Origin: Altererythrobacter sp.
Lineage (GTDB): Bacteria; Pseudomonadota; Alphaproteobacteria; Sphingomonadales; Sphingomonadaceae
Reading direction: 5' to 3'
Assembly: GCA_017308255.1 (NCBI GenBank)
Contig: JAFKFN010000012.1
Location: 39,534-103,533 of the forward strand
Length of the DNA: 64,000 nucleotides
The translations under genes were made by a program, and so were the position numbers. Positions 9,255 to 18,341 of this stretch are shown here, one piece after another (the first letter of the stretch is position 1; each line of letters starts with the position of its first letter). Under the pieces are notes generated by a model that did not search any database, was not told the DNA's origin, and worked only from the letters and a program-made list of their open reading frames with translations.

Positions 9255-9875
9255 TCAATGACTATTCCGGGCGAACACCTTAAGGATAGTAAGTAATATG
9301 ATTTTTAGATAAAGGATAAAAGAGAAATTTTCGAGCCATATGCGCTCCAAAGCGGTACGTTGGGGCAAATCTTGCCCTGGCGGTCCGACTTGTGCAGGCC
9401 CCGTCAGTCCAGGGCGATAACGATGTCGAATCTTCCAATATTCAGGAACATAGTCGGTTTCTTGCAACGGTGTATCAGGCCGAACCCCGACTAAAGCCAT
9501 CTGCCCAGCCACTATATTGAATAGCTGTGGAAGTTCATCAAAATGCGCCGGACGAAGAACTCGCCCCACGCGAGTAACCCTCCGGTCCCCCACCTTTGTC
9601 GACATAGCCTCTCGAGGAGAGGGCGGAGCATCGGGCTGGCGCGCACCTTGATCGAGAGGGGGCGCCGTCATGCTCCGAAACTTCAACACCGTGAAGGACT
9701 TCAAATCCTTGCCTATCCGCGTTTGTAGAAAAAACACGGGGCCTCCGTCTTCTACTTTTATTGCTATCGCAATTGCCAGAAGAAGCGGCATAAGAATCAA
9801 GATCAGAGTTAATGCGATTACTACATCGCACACACGCATTACTCGCGAGGCCAGCATCCGTGATAACTCGATCAA
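9255..9875 (-). CDS. Bacterial sugar transferase (monotopic phosphoglycosyl transferase)
   Basis: Transfers a sugar-1-phosphate from a nucleotide sugar to undecaprenyl phosphate and so starts repeat-unit assembly at the inner membrane. The 206-aa protein has one N-terminal hydrophobic re-entrant helix (residues 15-38), then LKFRSM, the catalytic Asp-Glu in HFDELPQLFNIV, GQMALVGVRP and RPGLTGPAQV, the standard PF02397 signature. It lacks the extra membrane domain of WbaP-type enzymes. The TTG start overlaps the stop of the upstream beta-helix gene (TTGA); an ATG six codons in is an alternative. It is the last gene of the operon. Confidence 0.88.
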   Translation of the reverse strand: MIELSRMLASRVMRVCDVVIALTLILILMPLLLAIAIAIKVEDGGPVFFLQTRIGKDLKSFTVLKFRSMTAPPLDQGARQPDAPPSPREAMSTKVGDRRVTRVGRVLRPAHFDELPQLFNIVAGQMALVGVRPDTPLQETDYVPEYWKIRHRYRPGLTGPAQVGPPGQDLPQRTALERIWLENFSFILYLKIILLTILKVFARNSH

Positions 9876-11410
9876 CTATCGATAAGGCCGTGTGCTCGGA
9901 GCACCGCTAATATTTGGTTAACTATATCGGCATTCGGAGCACCGCTGCGATCTCTCGGGATCGCTTTCTGCCTATCCCCTATTATTTTTTTTCCGTTGAT
10001 CAAGACGCCGCTCGACAAATGCAGTTCCCGATACTGCCTCTCTTCAGAACCAAGATTAGTGGTGCCCGTACGCAGCGGACGAACCGAACGCCCGCCTCCT
10101 AGGTTAATTGTGAGGTAATCACGGGTCCGCCTATCGAAGCCGGAAATTGTCAGCGCTCCGTCTGTACCTAGCGCCATTCCGATGATTCTCTTGTCCGAAT
10201 CGGTGCTCACGAAATCAAGCGTTGCGTCACTGTTGACCAATATCGGAGCTGTAAAATAGGCGGCATAGTCACGATCAGAGTAGACGTTCGGTGCCTTTCC
10301 GCTACCACCGAAAATCTGGCGTCCAGTTGAAACTTTTGGACGCGCATGGCTCTCCTCAATCGCGTAATACCCCAGGTCTTTGCTATATATAGTGGGGCTA
10401 TTAGCGCTATCCATGTTTAACAACACGCGCTTCGATCCCGCCGTATATCCGCCTAGCACTTGAGCCCCTTCGGAACCCTCAATAAACACTATATCGGCTA
10501 TCTTGCTATCTTCAAACCGCACACCGTAATAGGTACCATATGCCGCGCCTTCGCGCAGCCCAATGTCACAATTTTCAACCCGGCCACCAAAGATACGAGG
10601 TGTATCCACACCTCCTTCAGGCGCTGCACAATAAGCGACTCCACAATTGAGTACGCGACAATCGAACACTGAATTATTGTTTGCCCCTGTGTCCCACTCG
10701 ACAGCACAATGCAGGTTCTCGAAACTACATTGATGAAGAGAGTTGTCGTAAGCGCCACGTCGCAACGGCGCAGCGAAGCGTACGCCCGTGCCGATACGCT
10801 GGGCGGCACTCCCGCCGCCCCGTATATGAATTCTCTCCAACACGCTCGCGTTAATGCTCGCCAGATCGACTGCTATGGTATCGTTGCCATTGAGATCGAT
10901 CTGAAAATCACTCAACCGGTGAAATGTCGATGTACCCCGCGCCGCCGCGTCATTGAAGAAGACTGGCGCTGCTCCGCTTTCGGAACGCAGAATAGTAGTC
11001 CAGCGAGAGTTTCCGATAACCTGCTGCCCCGCATAAGCGAACGTTCCGATCGCTTCGACCAAGAACACGCCCGTGGGAAGAAGTAGCGTACCTCCAGACA
11101 ATTCTCGCAACGCTGCCCTAAAGCCCGAAGAACTGTCATTCCGTCCCTTGGGATCGACATCAAAATCGAGAATCGAAATGCGCCCCGCCTCAGTCTGGTA
11201 CGAACTGCCAGACAATCCCTCACTGCCCCGTAGCGCGAAAGGTGTAGCATCCGTTCGTGACGCCTGCGCTCCAGTAGACGTTACGCCAGGACCACGAGCA
11301 GCACTGGACCGCGTAGCCTGCGCCAAAGCGCCCGTAGCCGCTAGTCCAATCAGGACGTGGCGGCGCGACCGATCGCGTTCACCTCCCTGGTTCTTATTAC
11401 TGTCGCACAT
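9872..11410 (-). CDS. Tat-exported right-handed beta-helix protein, possible polysaccharide lyase or hydrolase
   Basis: A 512-aa protein with a twin-arginine signal (SRRHVLIGLAATGALA) and then a pectate-lyase-3-like start (ILDFDVDPKGRNDSS, GGTLLLPTGVFLV). The middle shows beta-helix-type repeats with many Asn/Gly turns (NNNSVFDCRVLNCGVAYC). The C-terminal part resembles the phage-tailspike-like tails of such proteins. Beta-helix proteins in polysaccharide operons often cut or modify the polymer in the periplasm or outside; the actual activity here is unknown. It overlaps the phosphoglycosyl transferase gene by four bases. Tat export suggests folding in the cytoplasm before secretion. Confidence 0.7.
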   Translation of the reverse strand: MCDSNKNQGGERDRSRRHVLIGLAATGALAQATRSSAARGPGVTSTGAQASRTDATPFALRGSEGLSGSSYQTEAGRISILDFDVDPKGRNDSSSGFRAALRELSGGTLLLPTGVFLVEAIGTFAYAGQQVIGNSRWTTILRSESGAAPVFFNDAAARGTSTFHRLSDFQIDLNGNDTIAVDLASINASVLERIHIRGGGSAAQRIGTGVRFAAPLRRGAYDNSLHQCSFENLHCAVEWDTGANNNSVFDCRVLNCGVAYCAAPEGGVDTPRIFGGRVENCDIGLREGAAYGTYYGVRFEDSKIADIVFIEGSEGAQVLGGYTAGSKRVLLNMDSANSPTIYSKDLGYYAIEESHARPKVSTGRQIFGGSGKAPNVYSDRDYAAYFTAPILVNSDATLDFVSTDSDKRIIGMALGTDGALTISGFDRRTRDYLTINLGGGRSVRPLRTGTTNLGSEERQYRELHLSSGVLINGKKIIGDRQKAIPRDRSGAPNADIVNQILAVLRAHGLIDS

Positions 11411-11435
11411 CGGATATCCCCAGCGGAGCGTTTAA

Positions 11436-11717
11436 CTAAGAACCCAAAGCGCCTGGGTGAGATCTTCCATCAAATTGCCCCTCGGATCTGGCTACAAGCG
11501 GCATCATTCCATTCTGCTCTTGCCAAACAGCGGTTGTACGAACGATCAGGCCGAACAAAAACACCAATTGGATAAAACGGTCTGCACCAAAGATCATTGC
11601 ATCCGACACGCCCGATAAGATTATTCCAAGACTCGTAGCTATAATGAGCACCGAAGCCGCAGGGTTTCCCTTATATATATAAGGCTTTATATATATAATA
11701 TCCAAGAAATACCACAA
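11436..11717 (-). pseudogene. Out-of-frame C-terminal part of the Wzy-like polymerase
   Basis: This frame continues the polymerase in the +1 frame: it overlaps the last 15 codons of the main frame and then encodes a hydrophobic segment (VLIIATSLGIILSGVSDAM, FIQLVFLFGLIVR) of the kind that normally ends such proteins. It has only a TTG at its beginning and no ribosome-binding site, so it is better read as the detached tail of the gene upstream than as an independent gene. Removal of one 16-bp repeat copy, or a gain of one TA unit, would join both parts. Confidence 0.7.
11671..11698. repeat. Two 12-bp TA-rich repeats, 16-bp period, inside the polymerase gene
   Basis: TTATATATATAA occurs at 11671-11682 and again at 11687-11698, a period of 16 bp. 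Each copy contains five TA units. The first copy also forms a perfect 16-bp palindrome (CCTTATATATATAAGG, 11669-11684). The repeat lies exactly where the polymerase reading frame is lost. Confidence 0.9.
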
Positions 11718-12678
11718 TGAAGAAAATTAAAATGCATCCAAATACCCCCAACTCTACCATAAGTTGGATGTAAGTATTATGAAAATGAGGGTAGTTTAAC
11801 CTCGTGTTTGGCGCTGCCTCCGCAAGACGATTGGTGGAACCCCAACCCCATCCGGTCCAAAACCGATCTCGCATCAAGTCCAATCCATATTCTATCAGTG
11901 CAATACGTTCACGAGCGGAAAAATTAATCTGCCCCTCGAACACATTCAAAAAAATGGGCGTATTTCGAATGGCAAGAACGACCCCTGAAACAACCATTGC
12001 TGAACGAAGGATAAACGATCTTGTGAAGAAGAATGCGGTAGTTAAGACCGAGACTGCTGATACTACAAGGCCGCCGCGGCTCGTGGCCAGATAAGGTATG
12101 TAGAAAAATAATATTATCGCGATTGCATAAAACGGATTTCTAGTACGAGCCAACATTACGCAAGCAGGAATGGTTCCGAGTAGAGTTACAAAGATAGACC
12201 CCTCATTTGCGCCTCGACCCACATAGACGTCTGGCGCCCCCTGCCAGCCCAGCAATACGGCGGTATACGCCAAAACGCAGACCGCCATTGAGCCACACAC
12301 AGATGCCCGCAGAAACCGCATGATATCCTGCCCATCTCGAAGGGCCGACGTGAAGAGAAAATATAACAAAATATACAGGAACAACTGGGCCAATTCGCTA
12401 TATGTCCGATCAGTTATCGGAGACAGCGCCGTGAGTCCGAGAATTCCAGCAACGATCAGCACACCCGACACGAGCCCAGCGGTGCGCCCCCTGTATATCG
12501 GATGGAAACGATTTTCGACGAGCAAATACAACACAAGAGCGGGAATAGAAAGATATATTATTCCAGACCCGAGGGAAAAGATAACCGCCGATTCTCTTAG
12601 AAGTTTTATTCCAGGAATATCCATTATAGCCAATACAATGGCTACGATTGGGATAATTATCGGGAGATCTTCCAGCAT
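11671..12678 (-). CDS. Wzy-like O-antigen/EPS polymerase, truncated by frameshift
   Basis: A polytopic inner-membrane protein (335 aa in this frame) with about ten hydrophobic segments. The large periplasmic loop with RERIALIEYGLDLMRDRFWTG followed by HFHNTYIQLMVELG is the O-antigen polymerase/ligase signature (PF04932-like). It would join undecaprenyl-linked repeat units. The frame stops at LGYYIYKALYI, just inside a TA-rich repeat, and its expected last membrane segment is in the next frame. Restored, it would be 408 aa, close to the usual length. It may be inactive, phase-variable or rescued by slippage. It starts 3 bases after the neuC stop. Confidence 0.75.
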   Translation of the reverse strand: MLEDLPIIIPIVAIVLAIMDIPGIKLLRESAVIFSLGSGIIYLSIPALVLYLLVENRFHPIYRGRTAGLVSGVLIVAGILGLTALSPITDRTYSELAQLFLYILLYFLFTSALRDGQDIMRFLRASVCGSMAVCVLAYTAVLLGWQGAPDVYVGRGANEGSIFVTLLGTIPACVMLARTRNPFYAIAIILFFYIPYLATSRGGLVVSAVSVLTTAFFFTRSFILRSAMVVSGVVLAIRNTPIFLNVFEGQINFSARERIALIEYGLDLMRDRFWTGWGWGSTNRLAEAAPNTRLNYPHFHNTYIQLMVELGVFGCILIFFIVVFLGYYIYKALYI

Positions 12679-12681
12679 AAT

Positions 12682-13806
12682 TTAATATCTATTAATTTTC
12701 TTTTTTGCATTTTTCACTGGCAATCTTGCGATTAATTCGCTTATCCGCATATGCGTGTCACCGTCCCCGTAACAGTTCTCGAAAGGTCCGCGCAAGGCGC
12801 ACGCTCGACCGATCACGTCAACAATTTCGGAGATGGACGTCGCGGAACAATTCACGGTATTTTGATTCTGTAATCGACCTTCCTGACGACTGCCCACATT
12901 TACGCAAGCCGTCCCGACACTTGCCGATTCGATGATGCCGGAAGAAGAGTTTCCAATTATGAAGTCGACTGCACCGAGCACCTTGAGATAGGTATCACGT
13001 GGAAGGTGATCACAGACGATTATGCGTTCGGCGTTCTCAGTTTCAGAGATGCATTTATCAATAGCGGCTCCACCTGCATCGGAGTTGGGTCGTAAAACCA
13101 CAACTGCGGCTCCAACTTCCTCCAGCGCAGATAGAATATTACTTGTTTGATCGAATGCGGCCAAGGCTTCGTCTACCACGGGATGAAAGAGCATCAATGC
13201 AGCGGGACCGCCGGAGGGCAGCCCAAATTCTGAGCGGAGCCATGAGTCACTCTGCGGCAAAATAGTTCTGGTATCGATAAGCCCCGGCGCACCGACAACC
13301 CAAATCGCTTCGGGCATCTCTCCCATCTTCTCCAATCGATGCCGCGCATCTTCCGTGGCAACGAAATGATAGTTGGCAAGCTTACTGATCGCATGACGAA
13401 AACCATCGTCCAATGTCCCGGATCTTTCGCCACCGTGTATGTGGGCGATGGGCACTCCAAGGTGAAAGGAAACGATCGCCGCGGCAAGCATTTCCCCTCG
13501 GTCCCCCAGCAAGAGGACCAAATCGGGTAGTTCGGTCGACCAGAATTCAGCAAGGCCACGCACTTCGTCGGCGAAAGCGAATGCCATCTCCGCCTTGTCA
13601 GCCCCACTGAGGAACACGGGAATTCGATGCGCGAGATGTAGCCCCGCGGTAGCAATCTCTTCTTCAACATTGCCATAACGCTTGATAAGCGCTTGGCCGG
13701 TAGCAATCACAGAGAGATTGATCCGCTCGTCCGCATCGAGTACCTTAAGGCACTCGCGCATTAGTCCAAAATCTGCCCTGCTTCCAGTGAGATAATGGAC
13801 CTTCAT
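12682..13806 (-). CDS. neuC: Hydrolysing UDP-N-acetylglucosamine 2-epimerase, NeuC/LegG type
   Basis: A 374-aa GT-B-like enzyme that releases the nucleotide and epimerises C2 to give ManNAc or the 2,4-diacetamido-trideoxy analogue used for legionaminic acid. TGSRADFGLMRECLK at the N-terminus, GDRGEMLAAA, HIHGGERSGTLDDGFRHAISKLA and the C-terminal GNSSSGIIESASVG are the family's nucleotide-binding and catalytic motifs. Sequence inspection cannot decide between NeuC and LegG; the presence of dehydratase, aminotransferase and acetyltransferase genes in the same operon favours the LegG role. It overlaps neuA by four bases. Confidence 0.88.
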   Translation of the reverse strand: MKVHYLTGSRADFGLMRECLKVLDADERINLSVIATGQALIKRYGNVEEEIATAGLHLAHRIPVFLSGADKAEMAFAFADEVRGLAEFWSTELPDLVLLLGDRGEMLAAAIVSFHLGVPIAHIHGGERSGTLDDGFRHAISKLANYHFVATEDARHRLEKMGEMPEAIWVVGAPGLIDTRTILPQSDSWLRSEFGLPSGGPAALMLFHPVVDEALAAFDQTSNILSALEEVGAAVVVLRPNSDAGGAAIDKCISETENAERIIVCDHLPRDTYLKVLGAVDFIIGNSSSGIIESASVGTACVNVGSRQEGRLQNQNTVNCSATSISEIVDVIGRACALRGPFENCYGDGDTHMRISELIARLPVKNAKKKINRY

Positions 13807-14495
13807 GGATCGATCTTCCGAATATCAGCGCTCACCAAGGCCGCTGCCAACTTAAAATCGTCGGCATCGTCAATATCTAAGCTATCAATAGTTCCCATTC
13901 TATAGCCGACCAAATTTTCTTTCGGTAACGATCCTAGGCGCTGAAAGCTACGTGCATCAGTCATATATATCGAGCCGTTAGGAACAAAGTACTGAGTCGA
14001 ATCCTGGCGACGCAGCGTAGGGGGCTCTTCAGAAAATGCCTCTATCAGACGTTGATGATCGTTTATCTTAATGTGCCATCCGAGCGGCTTAGCGGCCACA
14101 ATCGCCATCACGCCATCGGCTCCAGATGATGCATAAAGCTTAGCCGCTTCGCGCAGATGGGCAGCGGACCGGAATGGGGATGTCGGTTGAAGCAACGCGA
14201 AATTGTCTTCGACTTGCAACACCTTCAACGCATGATCGATTACCTCATTGGAACTGGTTTTTGAGGTCGCCAGTTCCGAGGGGCGCAAGAATGGAACCGC
14301 TGCGCCGTATTCTTGCGCAATTCGAGCGATTTCATCGCTATCAGTGCTTACTACCACTTGCGCGAAAATGCCCGACCGTAAAGCCGCGCGGATCGTCCAA
14401 CCTATGAGAGGTATCCCCCCCAGAGGTAGAATATTCTTACCTGGCAATCCCACAGAGCCACCGCGAGCGGGTATTAAGGCCAGATCAAAGTTCAT
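13803..14495 (-). CDS. neuA: CMP-nonulosonate (sialic/legionaminic acid) cytidylyltransferase
   Basis: Activates the nine-carbon acid with CTP. The 230-aa protein starts with the nucleotide-binding LIPARGGSVGLPGKNILPLGG and has VVVSTDSDEIARIA, LLQPTSPFRSA and, near the C-terminus, DIDDADDFKLA with the metal-binding Asp residues. Length is normal for the single-domain NeuA/LegF group. It overlaps both neighbours by ATGA, between the flippase and neuC. CMP-transferase function is firm; which acid it uses is inferred from context. Confidence 0.9.
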   Translation of the reverse strand: MNFDLALIPARGGSVGLPGKNILPLGGIPLIGWTIRAALRSGIFAQVVVSTDSDEIARIAQEYGAAVPFLRPSELATSKTSSNEVIDHALKVLQVEDNFALLQPTSPFRSAAHLREAAKLYASSGADGVMAIVAAKPLGWHIKINDHQRLIEAFSEEPPTLRRQDSTQYFVPNGSIYMTDARSFQRLGSLPKENLVGYRMGTIDSLDIDDADDFKLAAALVSADIRKIDP

Positions 14496-15874
14496 CGACG
14501 TCCGCCCGACATGCGCGCGCGAGTGCGGCGGGCTATACCCTTGAATGCGCCTGCACCCTCGCGCAGAGTGGCGTTTAATGTCGAAAGAGTAGCATAGCTA
14601 CGCACCTTTAGCCGCTGGCTGATTATGAGAACCAAGGCGCCGTTAAAACTCATCACCGCCATCGCCGCAGCAGCGGCTGCACCGGCAGCACCGAATCGAG
14701 GCAGCAAAAGAGCAAGAGCAACGACCATAAAGATGGCGGAAAAGAGTGAAGTCGCGAGATAAAGTCTCTGCATCCCCGTCGCAACCATAAGCGGCGCGGC
14801 GGGCCCCGTGATCGCATTGACGAGCTGCCCTACGCCAAGGATGCGTAGTGCCGTCGCTCCATCACGATACGCCGGGCCGAAGACACTCAAAAGAAACTCG
14901 GGTGCAATTAGAAAAATCAGAACGAGCGGTAACGAAAAGAGGGTAGCGATAGAAGCTGAGCGGTCGATGCAACCCTGTAGACCATTGATATCTTGTTGCT
15001 TCCAATAGGATCGCATCATGGGAGCGGATGCCGCGCTGGCTGCAGCGAGCCCAAAGATAGTCAGACCGGAAACCCGAACGGCAGCGGCATATGGCGCAAC
15101 TTGATCAGGTGAGGACATAGCGCCTAACGCCAGGATATCGCCGCGTTTGAGAAATACAGCCAAAAGTCCTGATATAGCGAGCGGGAAACCCAAGCCTAAC
15201 CACTCCTGCGCGCTCGCGTCACTCGAGCGCTCGCGCACCCCTTGGCGGCTCCCAACCAGCCGAAAGGTGAGGCCCAAGAGAGCCAGCCAGCAAAGCAAAA
15301 ACATGGAGGCATGTAACATGGCCATATCCAAGGCATTCGCTGCGGCTCCAAATGCAAACAGGTATATCCCGGCCACCAACATGCCCAACGGCCAAACAAG
15401 TTGCTCAAACAATTGGGACAGCACTATCTTTCGTGCTCCCCGCATTATCTCTTGCGAGAACCGAAGCAGACTCGTCGAAAGAAGAAGAAAAAGGGCAACT
15501 GCAACGAGTTTGGACTCCATTCCATCCGGCAGGGCGCCGAGATGCCATGCAACGAATATCAGTGGGCCCGCAAGGAGAGTGATTAGAAAGATGATTCCAG
15601 TTCCGATAAGATTGAAGCGGCGCAAGCCCGCCCGATCATCGGTGTCCATTAGATCAGGAACGACCCTGACCGCAATTTGGGCGAATCCTAATGATATTAC
15701 TACCGAGAGGACTGCCGTAAGTTCTACAATATACGCGTATTGCCCATACGAAGAAATTGAGAGAGAACGAGCGACGAAGACATGAGCGAGAAACAACACA
15801 ACCATGCCAGAAAATCTAATGAGGAAGGACAGAGAAGTGCTTCCATATAAATAACGTCGCGCCTCCCTCTCCAT
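14492..15874 (-). CDS. Wzx-type lipid-linked oligosaccharide flippase
   Basis: A 460-aa polytopic membrane protein of the MATE/MVF-like polysaccharide transporter group. I count about 12 hydrophobic helices, starting with FLIRFSGMVVLFLAHVFVARSLS, which is followed by the characteristic YGQYAYIVELTAVL. It would move undecaprenyl-linked repeat units to the periplasmic side. Its stop overlaps the neuA start. It is preceded by an 86-bp gap after the GT4 gene, which could contain an internal promoter but shows no clear signal. Confidence 0.88.
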   Translation of the reverse strand: MEREARRYLYGSTSLSFLIRFSGMVVLFLAHVFVARSLSISSYGQYAYIVELTAVLSVVISLGFAQIAVRVVPDLMDTDDRAGLRRFNLIGTGIIFLITLLAGPLIFVAWHLGALPDGMESKLVAVALFLLLSTSLLRFSQEIMRGARKIVLSQLFEQLVWPLGMLVAGIYLFAFGAAANALDMAMLHASMFLLCWLALLGLTFRLVGSRQGVRERSSDASAQEWLGLGFPLAISGLLAVFLKRGDILALGAMSSPDQVAPYAAAVRVSGLTIFGLAAASAASAPMMRSYWKQQDINGLQGCIDRSASIATLFSLPLVLIFLIAPEFLLSVFGPAYRDGATALRILGVGQLVNAITGPAAPLMVATGMQRLYLATSLFSAIFMVVALALLLPRFGAAGAAAAAAMAVMSFNGALVLIISQRLKVRSYATLSTLNATLREGAGAFKGIARRTRARMSGGRR

Positions 15875-15960
15875 CTAAATTCTTCCATCTTCTTTAGAAT
15901 CATGTTCACCGAACGATCTCGTCAACGCTATTTCAGCCTCTAACCGTCGAAACGACATTA

Positions 15961-17109
15961 TCACAACCAGCTTCCCATCGCAGCACCTGCCGCATCATAA
16001 GCTGCGAGAAGGCGCTTCACTACATGGCCGGTGGTAAAGCGCTCTTCCACCTCAAGCCGTCCGCGCCTGCCTCGGCGGGTTCTCAATTCCTTCTCCTGGA
16101 CGAGTTTGCGCAAGTTCAGGGTGAGAGCCTCTACGTCCCCCGGGGGTGAGAGCCAACCTGCCTCTCCTTGAGCAGTAAGTTCGCCCAAACCTGCAATATC
16201 AGAACCGACCCAGGGCAGCTCCATCGCCATAGCCTCAATGATCGAGTTTGGAAAAAACTCACCAAACGTCGAGGCAAGGCAATAAATATCCATTGCCGAA
16301 AGCATCCGCTCGACGTCAAACCGCCGCCCGGCAAAGATAACCTTATCAGTAACACCAAGATGACATGCCAATTGCTCCAGCATCCCTCTCCGGGGGCCGT
16401 CCCCAACGAGTAAAGCCATAATATTAGGATGATCATCTTTAAGGTTTGCAATTGCTCGTATGAGGTTGTCTTGGCCTTTAGTAGGCCCTTCTATCCCGGG
16501 GCCAGCCACCATCGCTCCTACGCAACCCACTACGATCTTGCCCCTAAGACCAAACTCCCGACGAACTTCAGCGCCATCCTTCAGCAAAGGAGTGAATCGC
16601 TCAATATCCACTCCATTGTATGTAACCCTGATCTTATTCTCCGGTACGCCGTAGCTAAGAAGCCGTTCCTTCGTTTTCTCGCAAACACCAAGAAGAATGC
16701 CTGGTGTCCTACGCCACACAAGGTTTCGCCATTGGTGGGTCGGGCGCTCCTCGACACCTCGCACACTAGTAACGCATGGTAGCCGTGTGCCAGCGGACAC
16801 GGACGCTAGCCATCCGCAAATCGTTGAGGCGGCATTATGACCATGAATGATCTGGGGCCTATAAGCGACAATCACTTGCCGCAAACGCTGAATACACCGC
16901 ATAGTCCGAAAGGGACTGCGTCCGTGAGGCGAAAGCTCCGGAATCTCCTCAACTAAAAAATCATGCTGGCGGATATTTTCGACATACGCGCCTCCACCAG
17001 CCGCAAACATCACATTTACATCGCGTTTGCGTAGATCCTTTGCTAAAGTAAGCGATTGAGTACCAGGGCCATTATCTGACAGTAATGAGCGAACCATCAA
17101 GACCTTCAC
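15961..17109 (-). CDS. Group 4 glycosyltransferase
   Basis: A 382-aa GT-B retaining glycosyltransferase. The N-terminal acceptor domain shows GPGTQSLTLAKDL and IIHGHNAAST; the C-terminal GT4 domain has VGDGPRRGMLEQLA and the EX7E motif in GEFFPNSIIEAMAM. The start is the GTG preceded by a strong GGAGGT, and it overlaps the upstream stop as GTGA; an ATG 11 codons further upstream would overlap that gene by 37 bases and has no good ribosome-binding site. Donor and acceptor are unknown. Confidence 0.87.
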   Translation of the reverse strand: MKVLMVRSLLSDNGPGTQSLTLAKDLRKRDVNVMFAAGGGAYVENIRQHDFLVEEIPELSPHGRSPFRTMRCIQRLRQVIVAYRPQIIHGHNAASTICGWLASVSAGTRLPCVTSVRGVEERPTHQWRNLVWRRTPGILLGVCEKTKERLLSYGVPENKIRVTYNGVDIERFTPLLKDGAEVRREFGLRGKIVVGCVGAMVAGPGIEGPTKGQDNLIRAIANLKDDHPNIMALLVGDGPRRGMLEQLACHLGVTDKVIFAGRRFDVERMLSAMDIYCLASTFGEFFPNSIIEAMAMELPWVGSDIAGLGELTAQGEAGWLSPPGDVEALTLNLRKLVQEKELRTRRGRRGRLEVEERFTTGHVVKRLLAAYDAAGAAMGSWL

Positions 17110-18341
17110 GTTGACCTCCGCTCGCACGCCGTTAGCTCGCAATAATGCAGACCTTCAACCAATCTCGCCACGCGGGTACTGGCCCCTCCCACCAAGCCTA
17201 TCAAATCTGAAGGTGGAGTAAGGTAGTTGCCCTCAATAACCAGGCTTAATAGTTCTGCCGGGTTATTAGCAACGGAGGCCCAACCAAACTTCGGATAAGT
17301 CGTGAATTCCGCATGACCGTAGTTAATCACGGGCACGCCCTTTAACAACGCTTGCAACCCCATCGTAGATGATTCCGCACAAACAAGATCTGAGGCGAGG
17401 ATACTATCCTCAGGCGTAAAATGCGAAGGACAAACAATTCCATTTATGAGTTCAGGCAGTTTGATCGGCTCAATCGGCCAATTTGGGTGCGGCCGCAACA
17501 CATAGCGCCATTCGCCAGATCGGGCGCAAATCTCTTCAAGAAGAGGAATTATCTCCTCGGCAGTAAGCAGTTTCTTCCCCGAACCGGAAGCGGCGGCACC
17601 ACCAAGTGGCCAAAGCAATATTTTCCGACCCTCGCCCCCAAGGCACTTGCGGAGATCAGCCCTTCGATCCGCATCCCCCGACTTAGGCGCGAGTTCGTCA
17701 AACGCTGGATTGCCGAAGGCATGCACGGAAATGCCTCGGTTAGCACGACGAACTGTATCAGCAATCTCTTCACTCAGGACAACAAGATGTTCAGCGTAAT
17801 TCTTTTTGGCAATGTACCGCATTTCACCAACCAAGAAATGATCTCCAATGGCGACAGTGGGAATTCCCAACTCTCGCGCAGCTTTCACCATCGCCAATTC
17901 AAAACGCGGACTAGTTGTCGTGACTACAACACTAGGCAATCGCTTCCTAAGATATCGTAGCATTACAGAGACTGGTTCAAATGACTTCCGCCCACAGGTT
18001 CGGAGCCGAGTGAGCGCTTCATCTTCGCCAAATTGTTCAAAAAGCGCACGATATCCAAGCGCAAAATAAGCGACCGTCTGCCGCTCTTCGACATCCGGAT
18101 GAATAATCCCAGCTACAAACGGCCGGACCGCTCGAATAAACTCCTCATCCTCATCTTCGTTAACAAGTTCTGTCACATCAGAAACTTGAAGCCCCGCGCG
18201 GCGGAACTCCGCATAAGCCGTAGTCAGGCCAATCAAAGTATAGTCGACGCCTCTTTCGGCCAAGGATCTAGCCAGTGCGATCATGATCTTGGCATGTCCT
18301 CCGCCATAGGACAGAAGAAGCGGCCGGCACTCGCTATTCAC
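17106..18341 (-). CDS. Predicted GT-B-fold glycosyltransferase of unknown family
   Basis: A 411-aa protein. The N-terminus LLLSYGGGHAKIMIALARSL looks like a GT-B Rossmann start, similar to MurG/SpsG-like or polysialyltransferase-like proteins. The C-terminal half has a WPLGGAAASGSGKK loop, VLRPHPNWP, and AESSTMGLQALLKGVPVINYG, the last resembling the donor-site segment of 2-epimerases and CDP-glycerol or sialyl-type transferases. No signal peptide or membrane helix is evident. Lying next to the acetyltransferase, NeuB and NeuA, it is a plausible nonulosonate transferase, but that is inference. The GTG start overlaps the upstream stop as GTGA. Confidence 0.55.
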   Translation of the reverse strand: MNSECRPLLLSYGGGHAKIMIALARSLAERGVDYTLIGLTTAYAEFRRAGLQVSDVTELVNEDEDEEFIRAVRPFVAGIIHPDVEERQTVAYFALGYRALFEQFGEDEALTRLRTCGRKSFEPVSVMLRYLRKRLPSVVVTTTSPRFELAMVKAARELGIPTVAIGDHFLVGEMRYIAKKNYAEHLVVLSEEIADTVRRANRGISVHAFGNPAFDELAPKSGDADRRADLRKCLGGEGRKILLWPLGGAAASGSGKKLLTAEEIIPLLEEICARSGEWRYVLRPHPNWPIEPIKLPELINGIVCPSHFTPEDSILASDLVCAESSTMGLQALLKGVPVINYGHAEFTTYPKFGWASVANNPAELLSLVIEGNYLTPPSDLIGLVGGASTRVARLVEGLHYCELTACERRST

